A DNA stretch of 64,000 bases, taken from contig JABYQQ010000001.1 of assembly GCA_022605405.1 (NCBI GenBank), forward strand, positions 3,162,001 to 3,226,000. The letters are read 5' to 3'. Positions 28,197 to 38,884 of this stretch are shown piece after piece. Under the pieces are notes generated by a model. It made no database searches and was not told where the DNA came from. It worked only from the letters and a program-made list of their open reading frames with translations. The stretch is from Earliella scabrosa. Its lineage: Eukaryota; Basidiomycota; Agaricomycetes; Polyporales; Polyporaceae. How positions within the stretch are numbered: the first letter of the stretch is position 1; the number at the start of each line of letters is the position of its first letter. A program made the position numbers and the translations under genes.

Positions 28197-28477
28197 ATGG
28201 ACTCCTCCGCCGTGGACTGGCAGTCGGCCAGTCGCATCGCTGAGAGGCTACCCAGGACGGTCGGTAAGTGCTCCTTCATCGTCCTTCACTTTGTGCATCG
28301 TACTGATCGTTCTCGATAGCTGGTGGACCCGACGCTTGTGCAGCGTGGTCACACCGTCTCGAGCGACTAGTAGCGTTGAAGTGAGTACGATCCTTCCGAT
28401 CGATGTCTCCCCTTGACGCTTACCATCGCTACTCTGTGCACAGCGAGGCCGGGCAGAGGACCAAGAGCTGGCACTGA
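28197..28477 (+). CDS. Small spliced ORF, 53 residues, unknown
   Basis: Three exons (28197-28263, 28320-28380, 28444-28477) join in frame from an ATG to a TGA. The first intron is textbook: GTAAGT donor, TACTGAT branch region and GATAG acceptor, 56 nt. The second has a GTGAGT donor and a CACAG acceptor. The product begins MDSSAVDWQSASRIAERL and continues DACAAWSHRLERLVAL, which could form amphipathic helices. I recognise no family. A frame open for about 40 more codons after 28444 (reading EDQELALKQDASRR) would need a different junction, so the C-terminus is uncertain. It is divergent from ELG1. Confidence 0.35.
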
Positions 28478-28757
28478 AGCAGGATGCGTCGCGCCGTTGT
28501 CTAGGGAAGACTCGGGCGAGCACAGTCAGTGGCCAGGAGCAGAGCGATACCGCCGACGGGAAGGACCGTGGCTGAGCGGGTCGTGGTTGCGAGTGTCGAG
28601 AGCCCGAGTGCCATTGTGTGAGTTGTGTTCACTTCCTCCCGTCTTGACATTATGCTCAACGCTCAACTCAGCGCGCACATCACTGGCTTTGCGTCTCACA
28701 GCGCAGGCCTCCGGAGGCGTCGCGTGTCACTCTACGCGCGCCATTCTATCCAATCCG

Positions 28758-28782
28758 CGTTGTGTTCTTCGTGAACACAACG
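28758..28782. repeat. 10-bp perfect inverted repeat with 5-nt loop
   Basis: CGTTGTGTTC and GAACACAACG are perfect reverse complements around TTCGT. The centre contains TTCGTGAA, a minimal heat-shock-element-like pair (nTTCnnGAAn). It could form a hairpin or bind a dimeric regulator; no partner is known. Confidence 0.7.
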
Positions 28783-28796
28783 TCCGATATCCGTTG

Positions 28797-28907
28797 GGCG
28801 TCGCGTCTTGCACGCAATGCCCGCCACCATCCGGTGTCGCGTCCCAGAGATGCGTCCCACTACTCCGCAGAGGCGTCGCGTCTCATACGCATGCCATACT
28901 CCGCCGA
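28797..28907 (+). repeat. Degenerate tandem repeat, three units of 36-39 bp
   Basis: Each unit starts with GGYGTCGCGTC (28797, 28833, 28872). The last two units also share the tail TACTCCGC. A further isolated GGCGTCGCGT copy lies at 28716-28725. Units are diverged, so this is an old minisatellite rather than a fresh expansion. Confidence 0.6.
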
Positions 28908-29929
28908 GGCGACCAAGTTTATTGGTTGCGCCGGCCCACCAGTAGCTGAACGGAGAAAAGCACCTCTATCATGCACTGAACGGCCGATGTTTCAAATTAA
29001 TTACCCCAGGACATCCTTGCACGTCTCCGTTTCGCTCTCCACTGCGAGTAGCAGTGGGACGACTGCGTTGGTGTGCTCATATGTACGATGCTATGTGATC
29101 AATGTCATTGCGTTGTACGTCTGTCTGAGTTGAGGTGCTGTGTGCATGTCTGCTTGTAACCTGCCTTCAATTGGCGACCCCTCCGGATCCTATAGCGTTG
29201 CTCGACGATACCGGAAATCATCGTCGTTCGCGCCTCACCGTGACTGCGGCCTACACTGTGGTTTGAATTCGGTACCCCCTGCCATCTACTCTATTCGCAA
29301 CCGAGGTTGGCAAGGAGCCACGGCCATGGCGCTTGCCGCAGCCTCTCCTTCAGAGCCACCAACTGGGCAGAAGGAGTAGGAGACCGGACGAGAGTCTTCA
29401 TGGCCACATTCCAGACCAGAGCAAGTCAAAATGCGCGGGGTTAATCCCAGAGGCTCGGAAGTAGCTGCAAGATAAGGCCGATCGTTGTCCAACCGATGTG
29501 CTGAAGCCTGGTGATAACTTGGCTCACACTCGAGACTTATTGTATTTGCCGTACTTGCTAGACAACTCACGCTAACAACAAAGTCCAGTGACTCTGAGTC
29601 TCTCCTGAAGTTCTACATAGCAAGCGCCACCCCAAACCGAAACCACCAAGCTCCGACCTGTCCGGAACGTTAACCTGTGCAAGTTCGCAGTCATTGAAAA
29701 TCCTAACCTACGGAACTTCCCCTTCGCCATAACTTGGTGCAGCGCCGGACGATGGGTAACAGCTGATTAGTGGCAACGATCCAGCGTCCGTATAGGCTTT
29801 AATTCCCGCCGTCAAGGTGGCTACCCCAATGCAAGCGAGGATTCTCAGCGGGGATGGGCACCAAAAGCGATGCCCCATGCCATCGCTGTGGAGACCCAGC
29901 GGAGTCGCTACCTGTGTGCTATAAAGATA

Positions 29930-29935
29930 TCGAGA
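29930..29935 (+). promoter_or_regulatory. TATA box of the membrane-protein gene
   Basis: TATAAA (in TATAAAG) 52-57 bp upstream of the ATG at 29987, which supports that start over the internal ATGs at 30141 and 30338. Confidence 0.5.
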
Positions 29936-29986
29936 GGTGAGCTGCTGTGGATTCACCGTTCTACTATCAACCACGAAAGTCCTCAG

Positions 29987-31059
29987 ATGTTATCGCCTAA
30001 CTCCAACAGGAGTCGTGTGGGCACGATCGCCGGTATGTGTCCCGAATTCAATGCCGCACTGGGAAATGTTGACTGACCTACGGCATGCATCCTCATGATC
30101 AGAGGGCGGTCCGCGCCGTATTCTGACGCAGACGGGCCCGATGATCGAGGAGCCGTCGCCGCTATCGAACATAGCCTCGCAAGAAGCTCTCACTGTAAGT
30201 GAGCAAAAGGGTAGCGAGCCTCCCATAGTCCGAGACGAAGCATACGTGAAGGGCAATGGGCAAGGCCAAGCACCAGTGTCTCGAAGAAGTACGTGCCCAG
30301 TAGACTTCGGACGAGTTTTCATTCTTAAGGCACAAACATGATGTCAGTCACCCAAGAAGACCAGAATGAGCTGGACGAGAAGGCTCGCAAGGCCGCGCTC
30401 GACGAGCTCGTGGGCTCGTGGATGGATCGACTGCAGCAGATCAGCATTATCGTGCGTTTGCTCACACTCCGCACGAACACCCGTATCCTGACAAGTCGAC
30501 CTGGCAGACCACGTTCTTTGCGGCCATGGAGTCCCAGCTGATCGGGAGCGCGCTCCCCTTTCAGCCAGGCAATAGCACAACAAGCAATCAGGTCGCGAAC
30601 GCTGCGCTCATAGGGGCACTCGTCATGCACGTCTTCGCGGCCATCATGTCCTTCCTCTCCGCATTCTTCCTCATCCGGTACAAGCTGGCCATGGCCAAGA
30701 TGGAGAGCAAGAACCGGGATGTGGAGTCTGGGAAGCCGGCGAGTGAGGGCGCGCAGAAGTCGGCACCCACGATGGACCCGGGCATACCGACCATCTTCTC
30801 GGCGGACCCGCACCTGGAGCAGGTTGGGCCGTTCCGAAGAGGGCAGCCGCCGACGCACCTGCTCGACCACTGCCACACGCTGTGCATGTGGCTGACGGCG
30901 ATGGGGTTTGTGCTCGCGATGGTGGGCGTGGTGTACTTTGCGTGGACGCGGCTTGCGCGGAGCGGTGGGATTTTTGCGGCTGGATGCATGTTTGTGTGTC
31001 TGGCGATGAGCGTGGTCGCGTTTCTGTGGCCCGCGTCGTCGGCACACAGAAAAAAGTGA
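29987..31059 (+). CDS. Multi-pass membrane protein of unknown function
   Basis: Four exons (29987-30032, 30103-30288, 30330-30450, 30508-31059) splice in frame. The first intron has a CTGAC branch point and GTATGT donor. The N-terminal 100 residues are polar and acidic. The segment ELVGSWMDRLQQISIITTFFAAMESQL resembles the membrane-proximal region of large Agaricomycete families of unknown membrane proteins. Three clear membrane helices follow: ALIGALVMHVFAAIMSFLSAF, LCMWLTAMGFVLAMVGVVYF and IFAAGCMFVCLAMSVVAFLW, the last close to the C-terminus. A possible weaker fourth helix is IITTFFAAMESQLIGSA. Between helices lies a conserved-looking HLEQVGPFRRGQPPTHLLDH. No enzymatic motif is visible. 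Confidence 0.75.
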
Positions 31060-31581
31060 TGGGAGCGGGAAGCAAGTCAAACCGCTGTGTTGGGTGTCGG
31101 GTGGCAGGTTGAGGTCCACGCTGGTCCACGCCGTCGGGACTCGGACGTCATCGCATCATGGGACAGATCTGGCGATCGATCGTGTTACCGTAGATCAGCT
31201 TTAGTACGCGTGTCTCTCTCTACGATACAGCCATCGTAATTCTCTGCGATATTCTCCTTGGACTGGACGCGTACGGCGGCAGCGGCGGGGAGAGGGCGGC
31301 GGAGAGCGCAGAAAAGACGGCGATGGCGGGGCACGTGGGACGGTCGGATTGGTGGACGGGGGCGGCTTGACAGGAACTGCACGTCTGGCTCTGACTGGGA
31401 CCGAGCACTGGCAGGGCGAGGCAAGGCCGTTCTGCCTCGAGGCTCCCGCTCTCTTCCTTTGTCCTCCCCGACGTCCACGCCTCTCAGCCCAGCGACAGCG
31501 ATAGCCGTCGCCCGCACACCTCTTCCTCATCCTCTTCGGGCTCAGCCCATCCGAGTCGCCACACGGCTGAGCTTCTTTGCC
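31060..31581. other. Intergenic region upstream of the second metallophosphoesterase
   Basis: A 522-bp gap between tandem plus-strand genes. Long frames on both strands here (for example 31201-31749 minus) have skewed Arg/Pro content and are chance frames in GC-rich DNA. It should hold the promoter of the downstream gene. Confidence 0.5.
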
Positions 31582-33834
31582 ATGTTGACGGCATCTGTGC
31601 GCAGACCCGCCCTCCGTCACGCCCTCGGCTCTTGGCTTACCCGCTGGGGCATCCTCGACTGGCTCAGGCTTATATGGTGCGCAGCCGTCTGCTGGTATGA
31701 GGCCCTTTCCTTCCTCTGGGCTCTCTCCTCGTGCCACTGGCCGGACCACGCCTTATCCCCGGTATGTGCGCCTCTTCGAGGCCCCGCCGTGACACTCATC
31801 TTCTTCGAATGCGCAGGCACGCGAACGGCCAGCTCACATTCTCCTGCTGGCCGACCCCCAGGTCCGCGATCTGTCAACGTCCAGCCCTACGGGCTTTGCC
31901 GCTATTCACCAGCATCTCGTCGACTTCACCCTCAAGCGGAACTGGTTCTTTGCTTCCCGCCAGGGTCCAGACATCGTGGTATTCCTGGGTGACATACTCG
32001 CCTCATGGCGGTTGATTCGATCCGATGACGAGTGAGTGTCAATCCACGCCTATTCTTATGTTATGCGGAACCATTGCCAATGCAATCCCGTAAACCAGGT
32101 TTGAGCGCCATTACAACAAGTTCCTAGACATCTTCCGACTAGATCGCCGCATCCCATCATACTTTGTCCCTGGTAATGACGACGTCGGGTGCGTGTTATT
32201 CCATTCAACGACACTCTCAACACTGATCACTGCTTGGTCAGGTTGAACATCGAGTCGCATGTCGCTCGCCAAGCACGTCATCGATTCATGACCCATTTCG
32301 GAGCGCTGAACCAGAAAATACATGTCCGTAATCATACGCTTGTAATGCTGGATGCCTCGGGTCTTGTTGAAGAGGATTATCTGCGGGCGGCCAAGTATAT
32401 CGACTATGATCATTGGACACCGTTGCCTCGTGGTCCAGTAGAGTTTGTCCACTCCCTACGGGATGATGGTAAGCGGGGCATCAGCGCGCTGTACCATGTC
32501 CCGTCACTGAGCCTGCGTCATTCCAGAGCTGTCTGCTTCCAATCCCACCATTCTCTTCACACACATTCCCCTCCACCGCCCCGATACGGCATCGTGCGGG
32601 CCACTCCGAGAGCAGGGAACCATTCGGCGTGGTGTTGGCCCTGGCTATCAGAGTATGCTTGGGAAGAAAACCACTACATTCTTGTTGCAGAATGTCACGC
32701 CACAAATCGTCTTTAGGTCTGTACTTTCCAAATCGTCCTATCTCCGCTCTTCTCTGACATAACTTTCTCCGGTACGACAGTGCGGATGACAGAGATTACT
32801 GCGATTATGTTCACGTTCCCCCACGGAATGTCGTTGTGGACGCCGCCGATGGGTCACAGGTTAACAAGAACGACACGGCGAAGCTGCAGAATGTCCGAGA
32901 AGTAACCCTCAAGACGTTTGCTCCCTCGTCGGAGATCAGTCACCCTGGCTTCCAGCTTCTCTCTCTGTCCTATCCTTCCTCGGCCTCGGACCTTCCCGCG
33001 CTGGCCACAACGCCGTGCTTCCTGCCCGACTACATCTCGGTCTATACCTGGCGCTACCTTCCATTGTTACTTCTCACTACATTCGCCCTCGTCTTCCTTC
33101 GCCGCAAGAAGCTGCGCAAGCATTCCCTCCCTACACACCTTGACTCATCTGCACTTCGCCAGTCGTTCTCTCTCAGCACCCTCCCATCCGCTCCATGGTC
33201 CCCTCAGGCACATCCACCGACCCCCTTCTCACCGGACTGGTCCCCCCACACCCCTGGCTTCTATCGCACCTCACATTCGGCCAAGAGCACCGGCAGCCCA
33301 CAAGAAGAGTTCCCCAGGGACTCCCTCCGCGCGCCGTTCCCCATCTCGAACTCGCAGCCCACGCTCTCGGGCCTCACCGTGCCGTCGACGCCGACGTTCC
33401 GCGCAACCGCGATCCCGCGCACGGACGCGGACGGGCACGCGCACCAGCTCCCGTCGGGGCCCGCGCACATCGACGTGGACGAGCTGGACGACATGGACTT
33501 TGCGTACGCGCAGTACGAGCAGCGGAGGCCGCTCCCGCTCCGCGTCAAGCTCGACTCGTCGCGCGGGGACGTCTCGCCCTCCGGGTCGGCGGGCTCGGAT
33601 GTGAGCACGAGCGCGGTGGACGAGCTCGCGTTCGAGTTTACGCTGTATGGGCGCCGCCGCCGGATCTCGCTGTGGATCCCGCTGCTCGCCGGGCGGGGGC
33701 GGGCGCACAGCTCGGCGCTGGGCGTGAGGAGGCGGAGCACGAGGGCGTTTGTGAAGAGGGTGGGGATGGATCTGGCGTATGTGCTGTGGCCGGCGGCCGT
33801 CTTTTGGTTTGCGCTGGCGTGGCTGGTGAGTTGA
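31582..33834 (+). CDS. Cdc1/Ted1-type metallophosphoesterase paralogue with altered catalytic motifs
   Basis: Same family and layout as the gene at 13772-15687. An N-terminal membrane segment (DWLRLIWCAAVCWYEALSF) is followed by the phosphoesterase domain with ILLLADPQVRD, IVVFLGDILASWR, YFVPGNDDVG and LFTHIPLHRPD. HFGALNQKIHVRNHTLVMLD closely matches HFGALNQRITLANRTVWLID of the other copy. Next come CFLPDYISVYTWRYLPLLLL and a C-terminal segment AVFWFALAWLV. Two motifs are changed: GNHD is GNDD and GDxxD is GDILA. Both are read directly from the DNA (GGT AAT GAC GAC). The catalytic His is therefore lost. The variable region between the last two helices is Ser/Pro-rich and longer than in the partner. 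Confidence 0.86.
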
Positions 33835-34504
33835 GGTACAGACTAAGCAGTGCGTCCGGTGAGTGGCGGACTGGAAGAGGACATTCTGCGGACTACTAGG
33901 ACTCGCCTACACCTACATAGTAAACCCCAGCTTAGACGATAGACTGTGTCGCGTCGCCCACGGACCCGAGGTTCGTGATCTTACTACCTATCTCGACATT
34001 AGTTTGTTCAACTCTGCCATGTATGACCTGGATACTGTATGTTAGAACGGACGCTCCGCTGTAGTATTTATCAAGACGAGTAGGAACAGTAGACTGGACC
34101 ATGCAGGCACCGTGGTTTGCAACTGGAAGGTTTTTGACTTATGTATTCACCGCCACAACTCGCACGTAGTTTGTGGCAAGTTCAAGGGCCTGTCAACATG
34201 TCTCTGGTGACAACTCCATAATCAAGGATTCGTTGATCCACGCTCTGCGGGATTCATAGCTACTACTCTTCGGCACGCCCCCCAATCAACCTTTGTCTCC
34301 GCAGACCTATTGAAGAGACGGCAAGATGGACTCCGTGGCAGTCACTTCCTGAGCCAGACCGTCATCGACTGAACTGAGATATGCAACCTCCGAGTCGGTG
34401 ACCACGTCGATGAGTATTGTTGATACAACGCGTCTGCCCGAGGACCGGTCGGGCTTGCTCTGTACGAGATTGATCTGGCGTGTTTGTTCATAGAGGAAAA
34501 ACAA
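33835..34504. other. Intergenic region between the phosphoesterase paralogue and tRNA-Leu
   Basis: About 670 bp, moderately AT-richer than the flanking genes. No gene or motif is visible apart from the T-run next to the tRNA 3' end. Confidence 0.5.
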
Positions 34505-34613
34505 TGACAAGAGTGGGATTTGAACCCACGCCTGGATACCCAGATGAGAAACCCGCTAGTGCAGGTAAGCTTTCGCTTGAGTCACACGCCTTGGACCGCT
34601 CGGCCATCTTGCC
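34505..34613 (-). tRNA. tRNA-Leu(CAA) with a 27-nt intron
   Basis: On the minus strand the acceptor stem GGCAAGA pairs with TCTTGTC, followed by discriminator A at 34505, the leucine identity base. The D arm TGGCCGAGCGGTCCAAGGC is typical of class II tRNAs. The anticodon loop begins CT-CAA-G; the intron (34549-34575) starts after position 37. A long variable arm (TGG-GTAT-CCA) confirms a class II tRNA. The T arm GTGGG-TTCAAAT-CCCAC is perfect, and a TTTTT run follows. The last anticodon-stem pair is a mismatch, so intron ends may shift by one base. Confidence 0.92.
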
Positions 34614-34760
34614 ATCATGAATACATGGGCCGAGTAATTTATACCTACCGCCAAACACCTGACACGAGCAAAACCATAAAACAAACGACCGTAAATTGAC
34701 GGCAAATACACATTTGACTGGTGAACGATACGTAGAGCTACTACTGTACATACTCCTCTC

Positions 34761-36186
34761 TCACGCAGTGACAGCGACACGTCGAGGCGTCTCGACGCCA
34801 AGGTGCGGAGCGACCCTTGCTGTGTCCATTGGCTGGAAAGTGGGGATGTTCAAGTGAAGTTTGTGTGCGCGACACTCCGCAAGGAAGTCGGTGAACATCT
34901 AGATGGAGGCATGTAATCAATGCAATCATTCGTTTGTTCAACAGCACATGTAACGCACCTCGATCGTGTCCAGGGGACCACCAGCACTCTCCGGATGGAA
35001 CTGCACGCCCCAGACTTTTCGTCCCGACTCGGGAGTAGACTTGATACCCTCCACGGAAGAGTCGTTGCAGTTGATGAAGAAGGGCTCCCACCCGGCAGGG
35101 AAAGGGTCCTGCAGCTTCAACGCGTACTGGTGGTTTTGGCTAGTGACATAGACCCGGCCAGCCTTGATCGAACCAGCAGACGCCAGCGCGAGGACAGGTT
35201 GGTTATGACCTCGGTTGCCGAACGTCATACGGTACGCCTCGAGACCTGCTGCCATGCCGATGACTTGATGACCCATGCAGATCCCGAATACAGGCTTGTC
35301 CCACTCCTGCAGTGTCTTGCGCAGGTGCAAAGCGGCCTCCATACAATGGTTCGGGTCGCCGGGACCATTGCTGAGGAAAAGCCCGTCATAACGGTCACGG
35401 ACCTGGTTGAAGTCGTAGTTCCACGGGAGGACGGTCACCGCTGCACCCCGGCGCACGAGCGAACGCAGGATATTCGCCTTTGCACCGAAGTCGAGCACGG
35501 CAATCTTCACGTCACCGGTAGGGTTGAGTTCGTATGGGGTCTTGGTTGAGACTTGATCAACGAGGTTCTCGGTCGTGGGGTCCCAGAACTCTTCGGGACT
35601 TGGGGCGGCGAGTGACGCATCGGCGCCGACGGCGAGTCGACCGAGGGTTGTGCCCTGGTCACGGAGGAGACGAGTGATGGCACGGGTATCAACGCCTGTA
35701 ATACCAGGAACGTTGTTTCGCTGGCACCATGACGCGAGCGACTCCACCGCGGTGTAGTGAGAGAACTTCTCCGCTACGTCAGCGACGACGACAGCGGTGC
35801 ACTGAATCTTCTCCGACTCGAGGACGACACCGACGTCCTGGCTATTCACAGGGGTCTTGTTGTGGGGTACACCGTAATTGCCGATGAGGGGGGTAGTGAA
35901 GACGAGGATCTGACCGCGATAAGACGGGTCCGTCATCGACTCAGTGTCTAGATGATACGTCAAAACCACGACCCCGTGCTACTGGCGAAGCACACTCACA
36001 GGATGTAATTGACGTTGAAAAAACGGTCTCTCCAAAGATGCTTCGGGGCGCGCCGAAAGAACGGCCTGAGAAGGACTGCCCAGTCTTGAGGTGGAGGACT
36101 GCAGGAGGCATGCTGGTCGATGGCGACGCATGGGTGGCGAAGCCGCGGGAGAGACGAGTGAGACGAGTGAAGTTACGAGCGAGCAT
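34761..36186 (-). CDS. CPA1: Carbamoyl-phosphate synthase, arginine-specific small (glutaminase) subunit, mitochondrial
   Basis: Hydrolyses glutamine and passes ammonia to the large subunit to make carbamoyl phosphate for arginine. The ATG at 36186 gives an Arg/Ser-rich, acid-free N-terminus (MLARNFTRLTRLSRGFATHA), a clear mitochondrial presequence. The small-subunit domain follows (VLHLKTGQSFSGRSFGAP, TTPLIGNYGVP). The class I glutamine amidotransferase domain has FLSNGPGDPNHC, the nucleophile Cys in FGICMGHQVIG and the His/Glu pair in VQFHPESAGGP. The last exon ends in ETPRRVAVTA at 34761. Introns separate the presequence exon and the final exon. Upstream, a spliced attenuator-type uORF at 36212-36343 suggests arginine-controlled translation. 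Family assignment is secure. Confidence 0.96.
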
Positions 36187-36211
36187 TCTGCGAGATCTTG
36201 CGGCTTCTGTC

Positions 36212-36343
36212 TTAATGACTGAGGAGAGAGAAAACGAGGTCACTGAGATAGCTGTTCACACGACCGTCATCATCAGTACGCTTCGCGTTGAGTGCAGTAG
36301 ACAGAACAACTCACTCGTCGCGAGTGTTCTGAGTGAAAATCAT
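36212..36343 (-). promoter_or_regulatory. Intron-split uORF encoding an arginine attenuator-type peptide (AAP)
   Basis: Exon 36343-36315 and exon 36251-36212 join across a 63-nt intron (GTGAGT donor, AACAG acceptor) to give a 22-residue peptide ending at TAA, 25 nt before the CPA1 ATG. The joined peptide begins MIFTQ and contains DDYLSDLVF. The fungal AAP that stalls ribosomes when arginine is high carries FTSQDYLSDHLW, so FT and DYLSD match, including the functionally essential Asp; the key Trp is Phe here. Without splicing the ORF would stop after 10 codons. Control by stalling is inferred. Confidence 0.75.
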
Positions 36344-36671
36344 GAACGAGCGGAGTCGCTCAGGCTGAATGGGATTTTGTAGGCGGTGGAGGGCAGGTCG
36401 CGGTGCGTGGCAGAGAAATTTACAGACTCGCGTCGCGAGTACGTCAGATTATGTATAGTGATTCCCACGTGGGAGGATCAATCGGCAGCAAAGCCAATCT
36501 AATCTCAGTAAGTAACGAGAGCTTATGTACTAACGAGTAAGTCATGAGTAAGTAGATCGGTAACTACTGTGGCGCTTCTAGATCTCCGTTCCAGTGCCCG
36601 CTCCGGGTCTGAGTACTGAGTCCCCAATTCCTCTCTCTGCACAATCTCATGAAGACTTATTGACCTCTACA
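36344..36671. promoter_or_regulatory. Divergent promoter, CPA1 / BSD-domain gene
   Basis: This holds the CPA1 transcription start and the BSD-gene promoter. Short TAAGT/GAGTAA repeats occur at 36507-36560. No gene is visible. Confidence 0.4.
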
Positions 36672-38413
36672 ATGAACTTCTTTGACGCATACGATGTCCC
36701 CGATACTGCAACGCCAACTGCGAACAACCAGCCGCAACAGAGCTTGAACGAGGAGGTTACGCAGGTTGTTGGGCAGCTCTCTCGATTCTGGGGCGGATTC
36801 CGGAAACAAGTACGCATGCACGAATGCTATACTGCTCGTAGTCTTCACTGAGAGGCACGGGATCCAATCGCACACCCAGAGCCAGACCGCCCTCGAGTCT
36901 GCTCGCAAGGACTTCGGCTCAGTCGTACTGCAGGCCCAGAAGGAACTCACCAAGCTCACCGAGAGTGCCCCTCCTGCCTCTACCCCAGAGCCTGGTGGCT
37001 CCACCACTGAGAAGTCAGCTTCCATACCCGCCGAAGAGAAAGAGCTCGCTTCTGCCCCCTCTACCTCCACCGATGCTCAGGACACTTCGGACAAAGCCGC
37101 ACCCGAGGACTCCGCCTCATCCTCCCAATCCTCACAGCCCCAGACCCTCTTCGCGCGTCTGCAAGCATCGTTGCCTCCGTCTCTGGTCAACACTGTGCAA
37201 ACGCAGCTCCCAGAGTCCCTGAAGGAGACACTGCAGCATGCGCGCGTCGGGAGCGCGAATCTCACCGCCCTGGACTTTGCGCAGTTGCGTAGCACAATCA
37301 CCTCCGAGCTCCAGCGGGTGCAGGGTGTGACCGAGGAGTACGTTCATCGCAGCGAGGAGTTCTTGCGTGAGGCAGGAGAGTTCCTCAAGGACGCCGTCAA
37401 GGTCGTGCCCCCGGAAGAAGGCGACTCGGGCTATCCCGGGCTCATTTGGGACGGGACGGATGTTTGGATGCTGCCTACCACAAGTGGTGCTGGGACGCCC
37501 CTCGCGGATAATAGCAAAGGAAAGGGGAAGGAGAGGGAAGCGTCGTCGTCTTCAAGTACTGGGCGCCCCTCCGTGGACACGCTTCGTGCGGTAGCGACCC
37601 GAGCAGAGTCCATGCTGAAGCAGTTGCGCCATGACCCGGCCGTCATCAAGGTCGATCCCAAGGATGACGAGAACGTTCGCGATATGTACATGAACTGGCT
37701 GGCTGCCGAAGCTGCGTCGGAAGATCGGGGCTTGGGAACGACTGCCTGGCAGAACAAGGTCGAACGGGCATTGGCAGACCCGGTCGATGGCAGCGCCTTG
37801 AAGGCGACGATGGATACCCTGGGTGCGCTCGTCTACTCATTCCTCTCAATTCTAGTCGCTCATTGGTCCCGCATCAGTGCCTGAGACATTGACGCCTGAG
37901 GAATTCTGGACCCGGTACTTTTTCCGAGTGCATCAGGTCGAGCGTGAAGAGGCCCGGCGGAAAGCAATCATCCAAGGCATGTTACTGCGTTGCTATGTCA
38001 TTATCACATCTGACACTGTCGCAGGGACCAATGAGAACGATGACGACTTCAGCTGGGAGGACGACGACGACGATACAACATCGCCGACTACGAAGGTCGC
38101 GCCCCCTCAGACAACAACCACTGTGGATTCAGCCAACCCGACACCGTCACCGGCACACCTCCGCGCGCCTGCAGCAGATACGAAGTCACGTTCGTCAACG
38201 CCGGGCAATCAAAGCCCCCGGCAGAGTAGCGAGGACAGCTATGATGTGGTATCATCTCAAGTCAGCAGTAGTGGTGCGGCGGAGACCGCCACCTTGAAAC
38301 CGAAGCCAAAGGCAGCGGAGCAGTCAGACGGAGAGGGAGAGAGCGAGAGCGAAGACGAAGACGATGAGGAGGAGGAGGACGAGGACGACGAAGAAGATAG
38401 CGACTGGGAGTAG
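36672..38413 (+). CDS. BSD-domain protein (Dos2/SYAP1-like)
   Basis: Cytosolic protein of poorly known role; related yeast and animal proteins are linked to signalling or endosomal functions. The ATG at 36672 gives MNFFDAYDVPDT, then VTQVVGQLSRFWGGFRKQ, spliced to SQTALESARKDFGSVVLQAQ, a pattern shared by BSD-family proteins. The BSD domain is split by an intron: the first part is around MYMNWLAAEAA and the diagnostic part is VPETLTPEEFWTRYFFRVHQVER with the FW pair. The C-terminus is acidic (SWEDDDDD, then an E/D-rich tail ending DSDWE). The region between is Ser/Pro/Glu-rich and disordered. The annotated start is supported because no earlier in-frame ATG exists. It is divergent from CPA1. 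Confidence 0.85.
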
Positions 38414-38884
38414 GGTGAAAGCACTGCTTTCGTTTTGGTTGCCTGAAGAGTTTGATGTGTATGATTCATGTTGTGTATTGCCCTTCTACTGGACCATGGA
38501 CACCTGAATGTACCGAGAGTCATCTTGACTCATCACGTACGGAAGCCTACTGATTGGCAATTTGACGGCGCAAGTCTGCGCAATGTTTGATATGTGGCTG
38601 TGTGATCTGGGTGGAACGATCGGCGCTTGCTGCGGCTGTGCACTACTTGCCTTCGGCTTGTGAGCGTACTGCCATCGTCAAACACCTTGGCCGAGCACCC
38701 TCATCGTCCTCCCTGTTCGTTCTTCTTCATTCTGCTCTTGAGTTCGAAGCTCGCCGGCTCTGCTCGTAGACCCTCTCTCTGTTAACCAACAATATCGCCT
38801 CTAAGGTACTCGGCAACTTGAAGCATTCGCCATCCGAGTCTACTAGTAGAGGGGTGGATGGTTCTTGTACCCCCTTAGACAGCC
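38414..38884. other. Intergenic region upstream of the Zn2Cys6 gene
   Basis: About 470 bp between tandem plus-strand genes with no gene visible; the terminator of the BSD gene and the promoter of the regulator must lie here. Confidence 0.5.

Larger units (their letters stand above)
28478..29929. other. Intergenic region with repeats
   Basis: About 1.45 kb with no supported gene. It contains the inverted repeat at 28758-28782 and the degenerate tandem repeat at 28797-28907, described separately. The rest shows no motif. Confidence 0.5.

Noticed and set aside
33195..33899. 234-codon plus-strand frame and several minus-strand frames over the phosphoesterase paralogue
   Set aside because: They overlap a confirmed coding exon in other frames and are caused by its GC-rich third positions.
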